Counted from the stretch's first letter, positions 48,582 through 58,762 are shown. The stretch is 64,000 bases of DNA from Pseudomonas uvaldensis (GCF_021271205.1 NZ_JAIWKS010000006.1:372001-436000); one strand, 5' to 3'. Notes: generated by a model from the letters alone, not told the origin. Numbers and translations are program-made.

Positions 48582-48610
48582 TGTGGGAGCGAGCAGGCTC
48601 GCTCCCACAG
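48582..48610. repeat. Single perfect REP palindrome
   Basis: TGTGGGAGCGAGC-AG-GCTCGCTCCCACA is a 13-bp perfect palindrome between the azurin terminator and the nadE stop codon. Confidence 0.8.
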
Positions 48611-48626
48611 GAAAGGACGTCGCCCG

Positions 48627-49454
48627 TTACGGCGCGTACGGCAACACCCGCTTGTGCTCGGTCTTGCGATAGGTTTCGCAAATGATCCTGGCCGCTTCCT
48701 CCCGTATCGTCTTGCCATGCAGGAAGGCATCGATCTCGCCGTAGGTCACTCCGTGGGCGGCCTCGTCGGGCTTGCCCGGAGACAGGTCTTCGAGGTCGGC
48801 GGTAGGGACCTTTTCCACCAGCGACTCCGGCGCACCGAAGTCACGGGCAATCGCCCGGACCTGGTTTTTCACCAGGCCGCTCAACGGCGCCAGGTCACAG
48901 GCGCCGTCGCCGAACTTGGTGAAGAAACCCATCACGGCTTCGGCCGCATGGTCGGTGCCGATCACCAGGCCTTGTTCGGCGCCGGCGATAGTGTATTGCG
49001 CAACCATGCGCATCCGCGCCTTGGTATTGCCCAGTACGAAGTCCCGCGAGCCCGGTCCCTTGCCTTCGAAGGCCAGGATTTCCTTGGCCAGGGCCTTGAC
49101 TGCCGGCCCGATGTTGACGGTATGGCGCTCGTCCGGCTCGATGAAGTCCACACAGGCCTGCGCTTCATGCTCATCGAACTGGGTTTCGTACGGCAGGCGC
49201 ACGGCGATGAACTTATAGGCCGCGTTGCCGGTTTTCTCCCGCAGTTCGCGTACGGCACGCTGGGCCAGCAGGCCGGCGGTCAACGAGTCGACGCCGCCAC
49301 TGATCCCCAGCACCAGACTCTTGAGCCCGGAGTTGACGAGGCAATCCTGAATGAAGGCTACCCGGCGAGCGACCTCGGCCTTGAGGGCCGCGTCATCGGC
49401 GAACGGTGGCTGAACCTTGAGCTGTTCAGCAATCTCACGCTGTACGGCTTGCAT
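48627..49454 (-). CDS. nadE: Ammonia-dependent NAD synthetase
   Basis: NadE converts deamido-NAD to NAD with ATP and ammonia. The 275-residue protein has the PP-loop SGGVDS, the GNTKARMRM segment and the TADLEDLSPGKPDE loop; no glutaminase domain is present. ATG at 49454 has AAGGAG upstream and gives the family length. It begins four bases after the pncB stop, with its ribosome binding site inside pncB. Confidence 0.96.
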   Translation of the reverse strand: MQAVQREIAEQLKVQPPFADDAALKAEVARRVAFIQDCLVNSGLKSLVLGISGGVDSLTAGLLAQRAVRELREKTGNAAYKFIAVRLPYETQFDEHEAQACVDFIEPDERHTVNIGPAVKALAKEILAFEGKGPGSRDFVLGNTKARMRMVAQYTIAGAEQGLVIGTDHAAEAVMGFFTKFGDGACDLAPLSGLVKNQVRAIARDFGAPESLVEKVPTADLEDLSPGKPDEAAHGVTYGEIDAFLHGKTIREEAARIICETYRKTEHKRVLPYAP

Positions 49455-49458
49455 GAAT

Positions 49459-50685
49459 TCACTCCTTGCTTGATCTGTCAGAAAGGGCGGCAGGTACTTG
49501 GAAAACATGTCGCATGTAGGCGACGAAATTCGGATCCTTGCAGTGGGTCTTGCCGGGCTCGTCTGAAATCTTGGCCACGGGTTGCCCGTCACAGCTGATC
49601 ATTTTAAGCACGATACTCATGGGCTCAACGCCTGGAATATCACAGGTCAGATTGGTGCCGATACCAAAGCTCACATTGATGCGACCACGCAATGCCCGAA
49701 ATATCTCCAGGCATTTGGGCAGCGTCAGACTGTCGGAGAACACCAGGGTCTTGCTCATCGGATCGATACCCAGCTTGTGGTAGTGGGCAATGGCTTTCTC
49801 GGCCCAGATCACCGGGTCGCCCGAGTCATGCCGCAGGCCGTCGAACAGCTTGGCGAAGAACAGATCGAAGTCGCCGAGGAAGGCGTCCATGGTGATGCAG
49901 TCGGTCAACGCGATGCCCAGCAGGCCACGGTACTCGCGTACCCAGCAATCGAGAGCAGCGATCTGGCTGTCGATCAGCCGTGGGCCCAGTTGCTGATGGG
50001 CCATGATCCATTCATGGGCCATGGTGCCCAAGGGCTTCATGTCCAGCTCACGGGACAGGTGCACGTTGCTGGTGCCGACGAAGCGCCCGGGGAAATCGTG
50101 CTTGAGCACGTTCACGACTTCTTCCTGGGTACGGTAGGAGAACCGGCGACGGGTGCCGAAGTCGGCGACCTGCAGTTCGGACAACTCGTCGGCGCTGGCG
50201 TTGGCGGTCAGCCAGTCGAACTTGCGGTACAACTGTTCCCGCGCTTGCTCCAGGACGACTTCACGATAGCGGTAGCGATTGCGCACCTCGCTGACGATGG
50301 ACAGCAGCGGCACTTCGAACAGGATGACGTGCAGCCACGGCCCACGCAGGCGGATGAACAGCTCGTTGTTTTCGATGCCGGTGTGCACGTAGCGCAGGTT
50401 GAAGCGGAACAGCCCGAGAAAACGCAGGAAGTCTGGCTTGAGGAAGGTGATGCGCTCCAGGAAACCCAACTGGTCGGCGCTCAGGTTCAGCTCGGCGAGC
50501 CGTTCGATCTGGAAACGGATCTCCGCCAGGTACGGGCGCAGGTCTTCGCTGTTGCGGCAACGAAATTCCCATTCGACTTCGACGTTGGGGTAGTTGTGCA
50601 GCACCGCCTGCATCATCGTCAGCTTGTAGAAGTCGGTGTCGAGCAGGTTCTGCACGATGCGATCGGCAAACACACTCTCGCTCAT
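49459..50685 (-). CDS. pncB: Nicotinate phosphoribosyltransferase
   Basis: PncB salvages nicotinate to nicotinate mononucleotide. The 408-residue protein starts MSESVFADRIVQNLLDTDFYKLTM and carries GTMAHEWIMAHQQL, whose histidine is the one phosphorylated in the family, as well as SDSLTLPKCLEI and FGIGTNLTCD. It is co-transcribed with nadE, forming a compact NAD salvage unit. Confidence 0.95.
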   Translation of the reverse strand: MSESVFADRIVQNLLDTDFYKLTMMQAVLHNYPNVEVEWEFRCRNSEDLRPYLAEIRFQIERLAELNLSADQLGFLERITFLKPDFLRFLGLFRFNLRYVHTGIENNELFIRLRGPWLHVILFEVPLLSIVSEVRNRYRYREVVLEQAREQLYRKFDWLTANASADELSELQVADFGTRRRFSYRTQEEVVNVLKHDFPGRFVGTSNVHLSRELDMKPLGTMAHEWIMAHQQLGPRLIDSQIAALDCWVREYRGLLGIALTDCITMDAFLGDFDLFFAKLFDGLRHDSGDPVIWAEKAIAHYHKLGIDPMSKTLVFSDSLTLPKCLEIFRALRGRINVSFGIGTNLTCDIPGVEPMSIVLKMISCDGQPVAKISDEPGKTHCKDPNFVAYMRHVFQVPAALSDRSSKE

Positions 50686-50832
50686 GGTGGGGTCTCCAGA
50701 CAGGTCGCCGCAATCGGCAGCGGGCGGACAACGGTTATGGATGAAGTGCCTAGTGGCGCATAACCGGGATGGATATTGCCAGTGATTTATCGTCACAGAC
50801 ATCTTCTGTGGCGAGGGTTGTACTGGATGAGG

Positions 50833-51741
50833 TTAATGCGCCAGATCCGGATTGCCGATCTGCTCCAGCATCCACTCCACGAAGAGTTTTACCTTAGGCA
50901 CTTCCGCCGAGTGTTCGGGGTACGCCAGGTAGTAGGCGTTGGTGCTGGGCATCGCATGTTGCCACGGGATGACCAGCTTGCCGTCAGCCAATTCTTCTTC
51001 CACCAGGAAACGCGGCAGCAGGGCGACACCGCAGCCGACCTGCGCGGCACGAATGCACATGTAGAAGGTTTCGAAACGCGGTCCGTGATAACTGTGTTCG
51101 GTGTGATAACCCTGGTCGTCGAACCAGTCATGCCAGGCCTGGGGGCGCGAGGCGTTTTGCAGCAGCACCAGGTCCGTCAGTTGTGTCGGTTCGGTGAAAG
51201 GCTTGTCTGGCAGGCTTCCTGGCGCGCAGACCGGTACCAGTTGTTCGCCGAACAGCTTCAGCGATTCGGTACCGGGGCGTGAGCCCTGGCCGAAGTAGAA
51301 CGCCAGGTCGCTACGGCCTTGTTGCAAGTCATCGGCTTCCTGCTCGCTGCACAGATCCAGGTGAATCGTCGGATGCCGCAGGCGCCAGCCCTTCAGGCGT
51401 GGGACCAGCCAGCGTGCTCCGAAGGTTGGGGGCGTCGAGACTCGCAGGACTTCGGTATCGCCGCCGTAAGAGCGCAGGTAATGGGTAGACATTTCCACCT
51501 GCGAGAGGATCTTTCGAACCTCCCCCAAGTACAAATTCCCGGCCGGCGTCAGTTGCAGGCGTCGACGCACGCGGCGAAACAGCAGATGCTGCAAGAGCTC
51601 TTCAAGCTGTGCGACTTGCTTGCTGACCGCGCTCTGGGTCAAGTGCAGTTCCTCGGCTGCGCGGGTGAAGCTCAGGTGACGAGTCACTGCTTCGAAGCAC
51701 TGCAACGCCGTGATCGACGGCAAATAGCGTTTGTTGAGCAT
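50833..51741 (-). CDS. amaR: LysR-type regulator, probable AmaR
   Basis: A 302-residue LysR transcription factor of the GcvA-like branch. The N-terminal winged helix (FEAVTRHLSFTRAAEELHLTQSAVSKQVAQLE) is followed by a periplasmic-binding-protein-like effector domain. It is divergent from amaB and its product most likely controls amaB/amaA by sensing a lysine or pipecolate catabolite; in P. putida, from what I know, the regulator in this position is AmaR. Start ATG at 51741. Confidence 0.85.
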   Translation of the reverse strand: MLNKRYLPSITALQCFEAVTRHLSFTRAAEELHLTQSAVSKQVAQLEELLQHLLFRRVRRRLQLTPAGNLYLGEVRKILSQVEMSTHYLRSYGGDTEVLRVSTPPTFGARWLVPRLKGWRLRHPTIHLDLCSEQEADDLQQGRSDLAFYFGQGSRPGTESLKLFGEQLVPVCAPGSLPDKPFTEPTQLTDLVLLQNASRPQAWHDWFDDQGYHTEHSYHGPRFETFYMCIRAAQVGCGVALLPRFLVEEELADGKLVIPWQHAMPSTNAYYLAYPEHSAEVPKVKLFVEWMLEQIGNPDLAH

Positions 51742-51824
51742 GATGAGGCCTTGTTTCCTGTCGCTCGGCGTGCCGCATGACGGGCAGCATGAATAAACGG
51801 AATGATATCTCGCTTAAAGGTCGT

Positions 51825-51853
51825 TTGTTGGCAAGTCTCGGGCCAGCTAAAAC
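51825..51853 (+). promoter_or_regulatory. Weak candidate amaB promoter
   Basis: TTGTTG and TAAAAC are spaced by 17 bases in the divergent amaR-amaB gap; the -10 is poor, as is common for promoters needing a LysR activator. Confidence 0.35.
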
Positions 51854-51918
51854 TACAGGTCTGATCAGCCGTGCAGGTTCGGCTGCCAATCCTTTTTCTT
51901 TTGCTTGAGGAATTAACC

Positions 51919-53409
51919 ATGGTTGCTGCATTGCTTGATCGTTTGGGCGTCGCCCCGGCCCTGTACCAGAACGGCACGCAGGCGGTGCATTCGCCCATCG
52001 ATGGCGGTCGCATCGGCGCCGTGAACTGGGAAGGTGCCGCTGAAGTCGAGCAACAGGTCAGCCGCGCCCAGCATGCCTTCGACCTGTGGCGCAAGGTGCC
52101 GGCCCCGCGTCGCGGTGAGCTGGTGCGTCAGTTTGGCGACCTGCTGCGCGAATACAAAGCCGATCTTGGTGAACTGGTGTCCTGGGAGGCCGGCAAGATC
52201 ACCCAGGAAGGTCTGGGCGAAGTACAGGAAATGATCGACATCTGCGACTTCGCCGTCGGCCTGTCCCGCCAGTTGTACGGCTTGACTATCGCTTCCGAGC
52301 GTCCGGGCCATCATATGCGCGAAACCTGGCATCCGCTGGGCGTGGTCGGCGTCATCAGCGCCTTCAACTTCCCGGTGGCGGTGTGGGCCTGGAACACCAC
52401 GCTGGCGCTGGTCTGTGGCAACGCGGTGATCTGGAAACCGTCGGAGAAGACGCCCCTCACCGCCCTGGCCTGCCAGGCGTTGTTCGAGCGCGTGCTGAAG
52501 AACTTCAGCGACGCGCCGCCGTACTTGAGCCAGGTGATCATCGGCGGCCGCGATGCCGGCGAGGCGTTGGTGGACGATCCGCGCGTGGCGTTGATCAGCG
52601 CCACCGGCAGCACTCGCATGGGGCGCGAAGTCGCGCCGAAGGTCGCGGCACGCTTCGCGCGCAGCATCCTGGAGCTGGGCGGTAACAATGCCATGATTCT
52701 TGCTCCGAGCGCCGATCTGGACATGGCCGTACGTGCCATCCTGTTCAGCGCCGTCGGCACCGCTGGCCAACGCTGCACCACCCTGCGTCGCCTGATTGCC
52801 CATGAGTCGGTGAAAGAAGAAATCGTCACCCGTCTCAAGGCCGCTTATTCGAAGGTGCGCATTGGCCATCCATTGGAAGGCAACCTGGTCGGGCCGCTGA
52901 TCGACAAGCAAAGCTTCGACAACATGCAGGACGCCCTGGAACAAGCCCTGAGCGAAGGCGGTCGGGTGTTTGGCGGCCAGCGCCAACTTGAAGACACGTT
53001 CCCGAATGCCTATTACGTGTCGCCCGCTATCGTCGAGATGCCCGAGCAGAGCGACGTGGTCCGCCACGAAACTTTTGCGCCGATCCTGTATGTGATCGGC
53101 TACAAGGATTTCGCCGAGGCGTTGCACCTGAACAACTCGGTGCCACAGGGCCTGTCGTCCTGCATTTTCACCACTGACGTGCGTGAAGCCGAGCAGTTCA
53201 TGTCGGCCGTGGGCAGCGACTGCGGCATCGCCAACGTCAACATCGGCCCGAGCGGCGCGGAAATCGGTGGCGCGTTTGGCGGCGAGAAAGAAACCGGCGG
53301 CGGTCGCGAATCCGGCTCCGACGCCTGGCGTGCCTACATGCGCCGCCAGACCAACACCGTGAACTATTCGCTGGAGTTGCCGTTGGCGCAGGGGATTACC
53401 TTCGACTGA
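51919..53409 (+). CDS. amaB: L-piperidine-6-carboxylate / aminoadipate semialdehyde dehydrogenase
   Basis: AmaB oxidises the semialdehyde formed from piperidine-6-carboxylate to L-2-aminoadipate in lysine breakdown. The 496-residue protein is an ALDH7-type aldehyde dehydrogenase with catalytic Cys286 (GQRCTTLRR) and Glu252 (LELGGNNA) and the FNFPVAVW NAD-binding segment. ATG at 51919 has a GAGGAA ribosome binding site. It is divergent from amaR and followed by amaA, matching the P. putida ama cluster. Confidence 0.92.
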   Translation: MVAALLDRLGVAPALYQNGTQAVHSPIDGGRIGAVNWEGAAEVEQQVSRAQHAFDLWRKVPAPRRGELVRQFGDLLREYKADLGELVSWEAGKITQEGLGEVQEMIDICDFAVGLSRQLYGLTIASERPGHHMRETWHPLGVVGVISAFNFPVAVWAWNTTLALVCGNAVIWKPSEKTPLTALACQALFERVLKNFSDAPPYLSQVIIGGRDAGEALVDDPRVALISATGSTRMGREVAPKVAARFARSILELGGNNAMILAPSADLDMAVRAILFSAVGTAGQRCTTLRRLIAHESVKEEIVTRLKAAYSKVRIGHPLEGNLVGPLIDKQSFDNMQDALEQALSEGGRVFGGQRQLEDTFPNAYYVSPAIVEMPEQSDVVRHETFAPILYVIGYKDFAEALHLNNSVPQGLSSCIFTTDVREAEQFMSAVGSDCGIANVNIGPSGAEIGGAFGGEKETGGGRESGSDAWRAYMRRQTNTVNYSLELPLAQGITFD

Positions 53410-53429
53410 AGTCCGTCAACGAAAATCCC

Positions 53430-53518
53430 TGGGAGAGCGAGCCTGCTCGCGATGGCGGCGTACCATGCAAGATTTGTGTGGCTGATCTACCGCCATCGCG
53501 AGCAGGCTCGCTCCCACA
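53430..53518. repeat. Inverted REP pair between amaB and amaA
   Basis: GAGCGAGCCTGCTCGCGATGG near 53435 is mirrored by CCATCGCGAGCAGGCTCGCTC near 53492, with about 37 bases in between. Confidence 0.85.
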
Positions 53519-53559
53519 TTGACCTCTGTGTTTGTTAGGTTTCTGTCTGGAGTCTGGCA

Positions 53560-54843
53560 ATGCCGTTACGCGAAGAATGTCTGTGGGAAGCACTGACGCC
53601 GCAACGACCCGAGAATGGGTCGCTCACCGGTGAAATCACCGTCGATGTCTGTGTGATCGGTGCGGGTTTTACGGGGCTGTCGGCGGCGGTGCATATGTTG
53701 GAGCAGGGTAAGCGCGTCGCGGTGCTGGAGGCCCATCGGGCCGGGCATGGCGGCTCGGGGCGCAACGTCGGGCTGGTGAACGCTGGCCTGTGGATCCCGC
53801 CGGACGATATAGAAGCCGGATTCGGCGAAGCGGTGGGCAGCCAACTCAACCGTATGTTGGGGGCCGCGCCGGCGCTGGTGTTCAGCCTCATCGACAAATA
53901 CAGAATCGATTGCCAGTTGCGCCGTGAAGGCACCTTGCACATGGCCCACAATGCCCGGGGCGAGACGGACTTGCGCAGTCGTGAAGAGCAGTGGAAACGC
54001 CGTGGCGCCCCCGTGGAATTGCTCACCGGTCAGGCCTGTGTCGAGGCCACCGGCACGACGAAAATTGCTGCGGCGTTGCTCGATCGCCGTGCCGGCACGC
54101 TCAACCCGATGGCCTATGCCAGCGGGTTGGCCAAGGCGGCCAAAGACCTGGGAGGGCAACTGTTCGACCATTCGCCGGTTACGCGATTGGAACGCCAGGG
54201 CCAGCGCTGGTCGGTGCAGACCGCCCAGGGCTCGGTGTTGGCCGAGCGGGTGGTGATCGCCTCCAATGCCTATACCGAGGGCGATTGGACCGAGCTGCGG
54301 CGCAATTTCTTTCCTGGCTATTACTATCAGGTCGCTTCCGTCCCGCTGACCGACGAGGCGGCGCGCCGCATCCTGCCGGGCGGCCAGGGGTCGTGGGATA
54401 CCCGTCAGGTCCTGAGCAGCATTCGCCGGGACAAGGACGGGCGCTTGTTGCTGGGCAGCCTGGGCAATGGCAACCGCAAGCCCACCTGGTTCCTCAAGGC
54501 GTGGGCCGACCGGGTCCAGCAGCATTACTTCCCTTATCTCAAGGCGGTGGAGTGGGAATGCACCTGGACCGGTTGCATCGCGTTCACCCCCGATCATCTG
54601 ATGCGCCTGTTCGAACCGGCTCCGGGGTTGGTGGCCGTGACCGGTTACAACGGACGGGGCGTGACCACCGGCACGGTGGTCGGCAAGGCCTTCGCCGATT
54701 ATCTGTGCCATGGTGACGCGAAGTCGCTGCCGATTCCGTTTACTCCCATGCAGCCCGTGACGGGGGCGGGGCTGCGCAGTTGCCTGTATGAGGCGGGGTT
54801 CTCGCTGTATCACGCGGGCCAGTGCCTGCGGATCGTCATTTGA
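53560..54843 (+). CDS. amaA: L-pipecolate oxidase (FAD-dependent)
   Basis: AmaA oxidises L-pipecolate to piperidine-6-carboxylate, feeding AmaB. The 427-residue protein is a DAO-family flavoenzyme: the dinucleotide motif CVIGAGFTGLSAAVHM sits near residues 29-45, a second GxG-rich region is at YNGRGVTTGTVVGKAFADYL near the C-terminus. The ATG has a TGGAG ribosome binding site. Separated from amaB by a REP pair, so the two may be expressed unequally. Confidence 0.88.
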   Translation: MPLREECLWEALTPQRPENGSLTGEITVDVCVIGAGFTGLSAAVHMLEQGKRVAVLEAHRAGHGGSGRNVGLVNAGLWIPPDDIEAGFGEAVGSQLNRMLGAAPALVFSLIDKYRIDCQLRREGTLHMAHNARGETDLRSREEQWKRRGAPVELLTGQACVEATGTTKIAAALLDRRAGTLNPMAYASGLAKAAKDLGGQLFDHSPVTRLERQGQRWSVQTAQGSVLAERVVIASNAYTEGDWTELRRNFFPGYYYQVASVPLTDEAARRILPGGQGSWDTRQVLSSIRRDKDGRLLLGSLGNGNRKPTWFLKAWADRVQQHYFPYLKAVEWECTWTGCIAFTPDHLMRLFEPAPGLVAVTGYNGRGVTTGTVVGKAFADYLCHGDAKSLPIPFTPMQPVTGAGLRSCLYEAGFSLYHAGQCLRIVI

Positions 54844-54920
54844 GTGTTGAAAATTGTTGCCGGGGCCGGCGTTTTCCGGCGTAGCGTCTAGCCTGTTATG
54901 GTGCGGGTTGTAGCAATCGC

Positions 54921-54935
54921 GCACCGACAGTGTGC
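54921..54935. promoter_or_regulatory. NtrC-type inverted repeat
   Basis: GCAC-CGACAGT-GTGC is a perfect GCAC-N7-GTGC, the NtrC dyad spacing. It lies about 230 bases before the predicted start, a normal enhancer distance. Confidence 0.5.
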
Positions 54936-54963
54936 AGTTCGGTGACGCAGGTTGTTACAGGCT

Positions 54964-55062
54964 GGTTGCACGTCGTTTTAGTGAATGGTTGCAATGATGG
55001 CTCAAGGAGGGTTGCGCTAATTTTTATCGATGGTTGCACCTCGTGCGGTTTAGACGGTTGCA
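54964..55062 (+). repeat. Five phased GGTTGC(A/G) direct repeats
   Basis: Copies begin at 54964, 54987, 55010, 55032 and 55056, with steps of 23, 23, 22 and 24 bp, about two helical turns. Four read GGTTGCA and one GGTTGCG; two further partial copies (GGTTGT) are at 54906 and 54950. The array ends 74 bases before the sigma-54 promoter. Confidence 0.85.
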
Positions 55063-55135
55063 CGCCCTATGAAAAAGGGCTCAAAACAGTCGAGATAACA
55101 ATAAAACAGCGACTTTTTTCAGAATAAAAAACCGA

Positions 55136-55151
55136 TGGCACGGCCCTTGCT
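55136..55151 (+). promoter_or_regulatory. Sigma-54 promoter of the ABC transporter
   Basis: TGGCACGGCCCTTGCT matches the sigma-54 -24/-12 consensus at every conserved base, with GG and GC ten bases apart. The start point would be near 55162, giving a 47-base leader to the binding-protein gene. Confidence 0.85.
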
Positions 55152-55208
55152 CTGAGCTTTTCAGTGAAGTCGCAGTGCCAACTAAAAAAAACCTTGGAGC
55201 ACCACCTC

Positions 55209-56345
55209 ATGTCCCAGACGTTTTACAAGAAAGGCTTTCTGGCCCTCGCAGTCGCTACTGCGATGGGTGTTTCTGCGTTTGCTCAAGCCGACATCAAGTT
55301 CGGTGTAGCGGGTCCGATGACTGGCGCCAACGCGGCATTTGGCGAGCAGTACATGAAGGGGGCACAGGCAGCGGCGGACGAGATCAACGCCAAGGGTGGC
55401 GTGAACGGCGAGAAGATCGTGCTGGTGGCAGGTGATGACGCCTGTGAACCGAAACAGGCCGTGGCCGTGGCCAACCGTTTCGTCGACCAGGACAAAGTGG
55501 CCGGCGTGGTGGGTCACTTCTGTTCCTCGAACACCATTCCGGCCTCTGAGGTATACGACGAAGCCGGCATCATCGCCATCACCCCCGGTTCCACCAACCC
55601 GCAGGTTACCGAGCGTGGCCTGAGCGCCATGTTCCGCATGTGCGGTCGTGACGACCAGCAAGGCATCGTGGCCGGCGACTACATCGTCGATGTGATCAAG
55701 GGCAAGAAAGTCGTGGTACTGCACGACAAGGACACCTACGGCCAGGGCCTGGCGGACGCGACCAAGGCACAACTGGAAAAACGCGGTGTGAAGCCTGTGC
55801 TGTACGAAGGCCTGACCCGTGGCGAAAAAGACTTCAGCGCCGTGGTCACCAAGATCCGTGCGGCTGGCGCCGACGTGGTCTACTTCGGTGGCCTGCATCC
55901 AGAGGCCGGTCCGCTGGTCCGCCAGTTGCGTGAGCAAGGCCTCAAGGACGTGAAATTCATGTCCGACGACGGCATCGTGACCGACGAACTGGTTACTACC
56001 GCCGGTGGCGCGCAATACGTCGATGGCGTGTACATGACCTTTGGCGCGGACCCGCGTCTGCTGCCTGACAGCAAGGCCGTGGTGGACGCTTTCCGCGCCA
56101 AGGGAACGGAGCCGGAAGGCTACACCCTGTATGCCTACGCTTCGGTTCAGGCCCTGGCCGCCGGTTTCAACGGTGCCAAGTCCAACAAGGGCGAAGACGC
56201 AGCCAAGTGGCTCAAGGCCAATCCCGTCCAGACCGTGATGGGTAAGAAGGAGTGGGACGCCAAGGGTGACCTGAAAGTCTCCGACTACGTGGTTTATCAG
56301 TGGGACAAGGACGGCAAATACCATCAGCTGGAAAAACAGAAGTAA
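55209..56345 (+). CDS. Amino-acid ABC transporter substrate-binding protein (Bra/Liv type)
   Basis: A periplasmic binding protein of 378 residues. The signal peptide ends near AFAQA-DIKFG; the mature part is a type I binding fold (GPMTGANAAFGEQYMKGAQAAADEINAKGG, FCSSNTIPASEVY, GDDACEPKQAVAVAN). It opens a five-gene high-affinity uptake operon of the branched-chain amino acid family (PA4913-like). The true ligand is unproven: Leu/Ile/Val by family, or a related amino acid given the adjacent lysine genes. Confidence 0.9.
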   Translation: MSQTFYKKGFLALAVATAMGVSAFAQADIKFGVAGPMTGANAAFGEQYMKGAQAAADEINAKGGVNGEKIVLVAGDDACEPKQAVAVANRFVDQDKVAGVVGHFCSSNTIPASEVYDEAGIIAITPGSTNPQVTERGLSAMFRMCGRDDQQGIVAGDYIVDVIKGKKVVVLHDKDTYGQGLADATKAQLEKRGVKPVLYEGLTRGEKDFSAVVTKIRAAGADVVYFGGLHPEAGPLVRQLREQGLKDVKFMSDDGIVTDELVTTAGGAQYVDGVYMTFGADPRLLPDSKAVVDAFRAKGTEPEGYTLYAYASVQALAAGFNGAKSNKGEDAAKWLKANPVQTVMGKKEWDAKGDLKVSDYVVYQWDKDGKYHQLEKQK

Positions 56346-56362
56346 TCTGAATGGATGATGGC

Positions 56363-56392
56363 CCGTGGCGAAGGCGCGAGCCCACGCCACGG
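56363..56392 (+). other. Hairpin between binding protein and permease genes
   Basis: CCGTGGCG and CGCCACGG can pair across a 14-base loop in the 195-base gap. Without a T run it is more likely an RNA-stability or partial-termination element, giving more binding protein than permease. Confidence 0.5.
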
Positions 56393-56540
56393 AGCCGCTG
56401 TTCATCCTTCACGGGTTCCTTGCCACGAGCCCGTCTGTCTTTCTTCCGAGAGCTGCGCGCACATCGTGCAGCGTCGGCGGCTGAACCCCGGTCCGTCGCG
56501 GCGGTGTGCGTGCAATCTCTCAAATGCGTGAGATTGCGTT

Positions 56541-57455
<915 letters not shown>

Positions 57456-57457
57456 GT

Positions 57458-58762
57458 ATGTCTGCTGCCAATAAACCGCTTGATATCAAACAAAGCGTCA
57501 TCGACGCGATCCTGGCCGGCCTGATCTCGCTGATCGTGTTCGGGCCGATCGTCGGCGTGGTGCTCGACGGCTACAGCTTCAATCTGCAACCGGCCCGCGT
57601 CGGCTGGCTGGTGGCGATCGTAATGATCGGGCGTTTCGCCTTGAGTCTGTTCCTGCAAACACCCAAGGGCCTGAAGGTACTCCAGGGGTTCGAAAGCACC
57701 GGCTCTGGCGTGCATGTATTGCCACCGGACTACAAGTCGCGCCTGCGCTGGATCATCCCGGCGTTGATCGTGATCGCCATCGTGTTCCCGTTCTTCGCCA
57801 ACAAATACGTGCTCACCGTGGTCATCCTCGGGTTGATCTACGTGCTGCTGGGCCTGGGCCTGAACATTGTGGTCGGCCTGGCGGGGCTGCTGGACCTGGG
57901 CTACGTGGCGTTCTATGCCATCGGTGCCTATGGCCTGGCGCTGGGTTATCAATACCTGGGGCTGGGGTTCTGGACGGTGCTGCCGTTGGCCGCCATTGCG
58001 GCGGCGATGGCCGGGTGCATATTGGGCTTCCCGGTCTTGCGAATGCACGGTGATTACCTGGCCATCGTGACCCTGGGGTTCGGCGAGATCATCCGTCTGG
58101 TGCTCAACAACTGGCTGTCGTTCACGGGTGGACCAAATGGCATGCCGGTGCCGTCGCCAACGATTTTCGGACTGGAGTTCAGTCGCAGGGCAAAGGATGG
58201 CGGGGTGCCTTTCCATGAGTTCTTCGGCATCGACTACAACCCCAACTTCAAGTTTCTGTTCATCTACATCGTGCTGTTTATCGTCGTGCTGCTGGTGCTC
58301 TACATCAAGCATCGCCTGACCCGCATGCCGGTCGGGCGTGCCTGGGAGGCCCTGCGCGAAGATGAGATCGCCTGCCGCTCCATGGGCCTGAACCATGTGT
58401 TGGTCAAGCTCTCGGCGTTCACCATCGGTGCTTCCACTGCGGGCCTGGCCGGTGTGTTCTTCGCCAGTTACCAGGGGTTCGTCAACCCGTCGTCGTTCAC
58501 CTTCTTCGAATCGGCGCTGATCCTGGCGATTGTGGTATTGGGCGGCATGGGCTCGACGGTGGGGGTGGTCATTGCGGCATTCGTGCTCACGATTACACCG
58601 GAGTTGTTACGCAGCTTCTCCGAATACCGAGTGCTGTTGTTCGGCTTCCTGATGGTGTTGATGATGATCTGGCGCCCCCGTGGCCTGATCCGGATCAGTC
58701 GCGCCGGGGTGGCGCCGCGTAAAGGTGCCATAGCGCATGACGGAGGGCAGCGCCATGAGTGA
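57458..58762 (+). CDS. Branched-chain amino acid ABC permease (LivM/BraE type)
   Basis: The second permease, 434 residues with an extra N-terminal extension and roughly ten helices. GLAGLLDLGYVAFYAIGAY and the coupling loop GRAWEALREDEIACRSMGLN are typical of LivM. Its 3' end overlaps the start of the first ATPase gene by eight bases. Confidence 0.92.
   Translation: MSAANKPLDIKQSVIDAILAGLISLIVFGPIVGVVLDGYSFNLQPARVGWLVAIVMIGRFALSLFLQTPKGLKVLQGFESTGSGVHVLPPDYKSRLRWIIPALIVIAIVFPFFANKYVLTVVILGLIYVLLGLGLNIVVGLAGLLDLGYVAFYAIGAYGLALGYQYLGLGFWTVLPLAAIAAAMAGCILGFPVLRMHGDYLAIVTLGFGEIIRLVLNNWLSFTGGPNGMPVPSPTIFGLEFSRRAKDGGVPFHEFFGIDYNPNFKFLFIYIVLFIVVLLVLYIKHRLTRMPVGRAWEALREDEIACRSMGLNHVLVKLSAFTIGASTAGLAGVFFASYQGFVNPSSFTFFESALILAIVVLGGMGSTVGVVIAAFVLTITPELLRSFSEYRVLLFGFLMVLMMIWRPRGLIRISRAGVAPRKGAIAHDGGQRHE

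Larger units (their letters stand above)
54844..55208 (+). promoter_or_regulatory. 365-base regulatory region of the ABC transporter
   Basis: This gene-free stretch contains an NtrC-like inverted repeat, five GGTTGC direct repeats and a sigma-54 promoter (listed separately). The remaining sequence is AT-rich between the repeats and the promoter (55083-55130), which would suit DNA bending. Confidence 0.8.

Noticed and set aside
54906..55062. GGTTGC array as a CRISPR array
   Set aside because: Repeats are only 7 bases, the intervals are too short for spacers, and no cas genes are present. Regulatory sites fit better.
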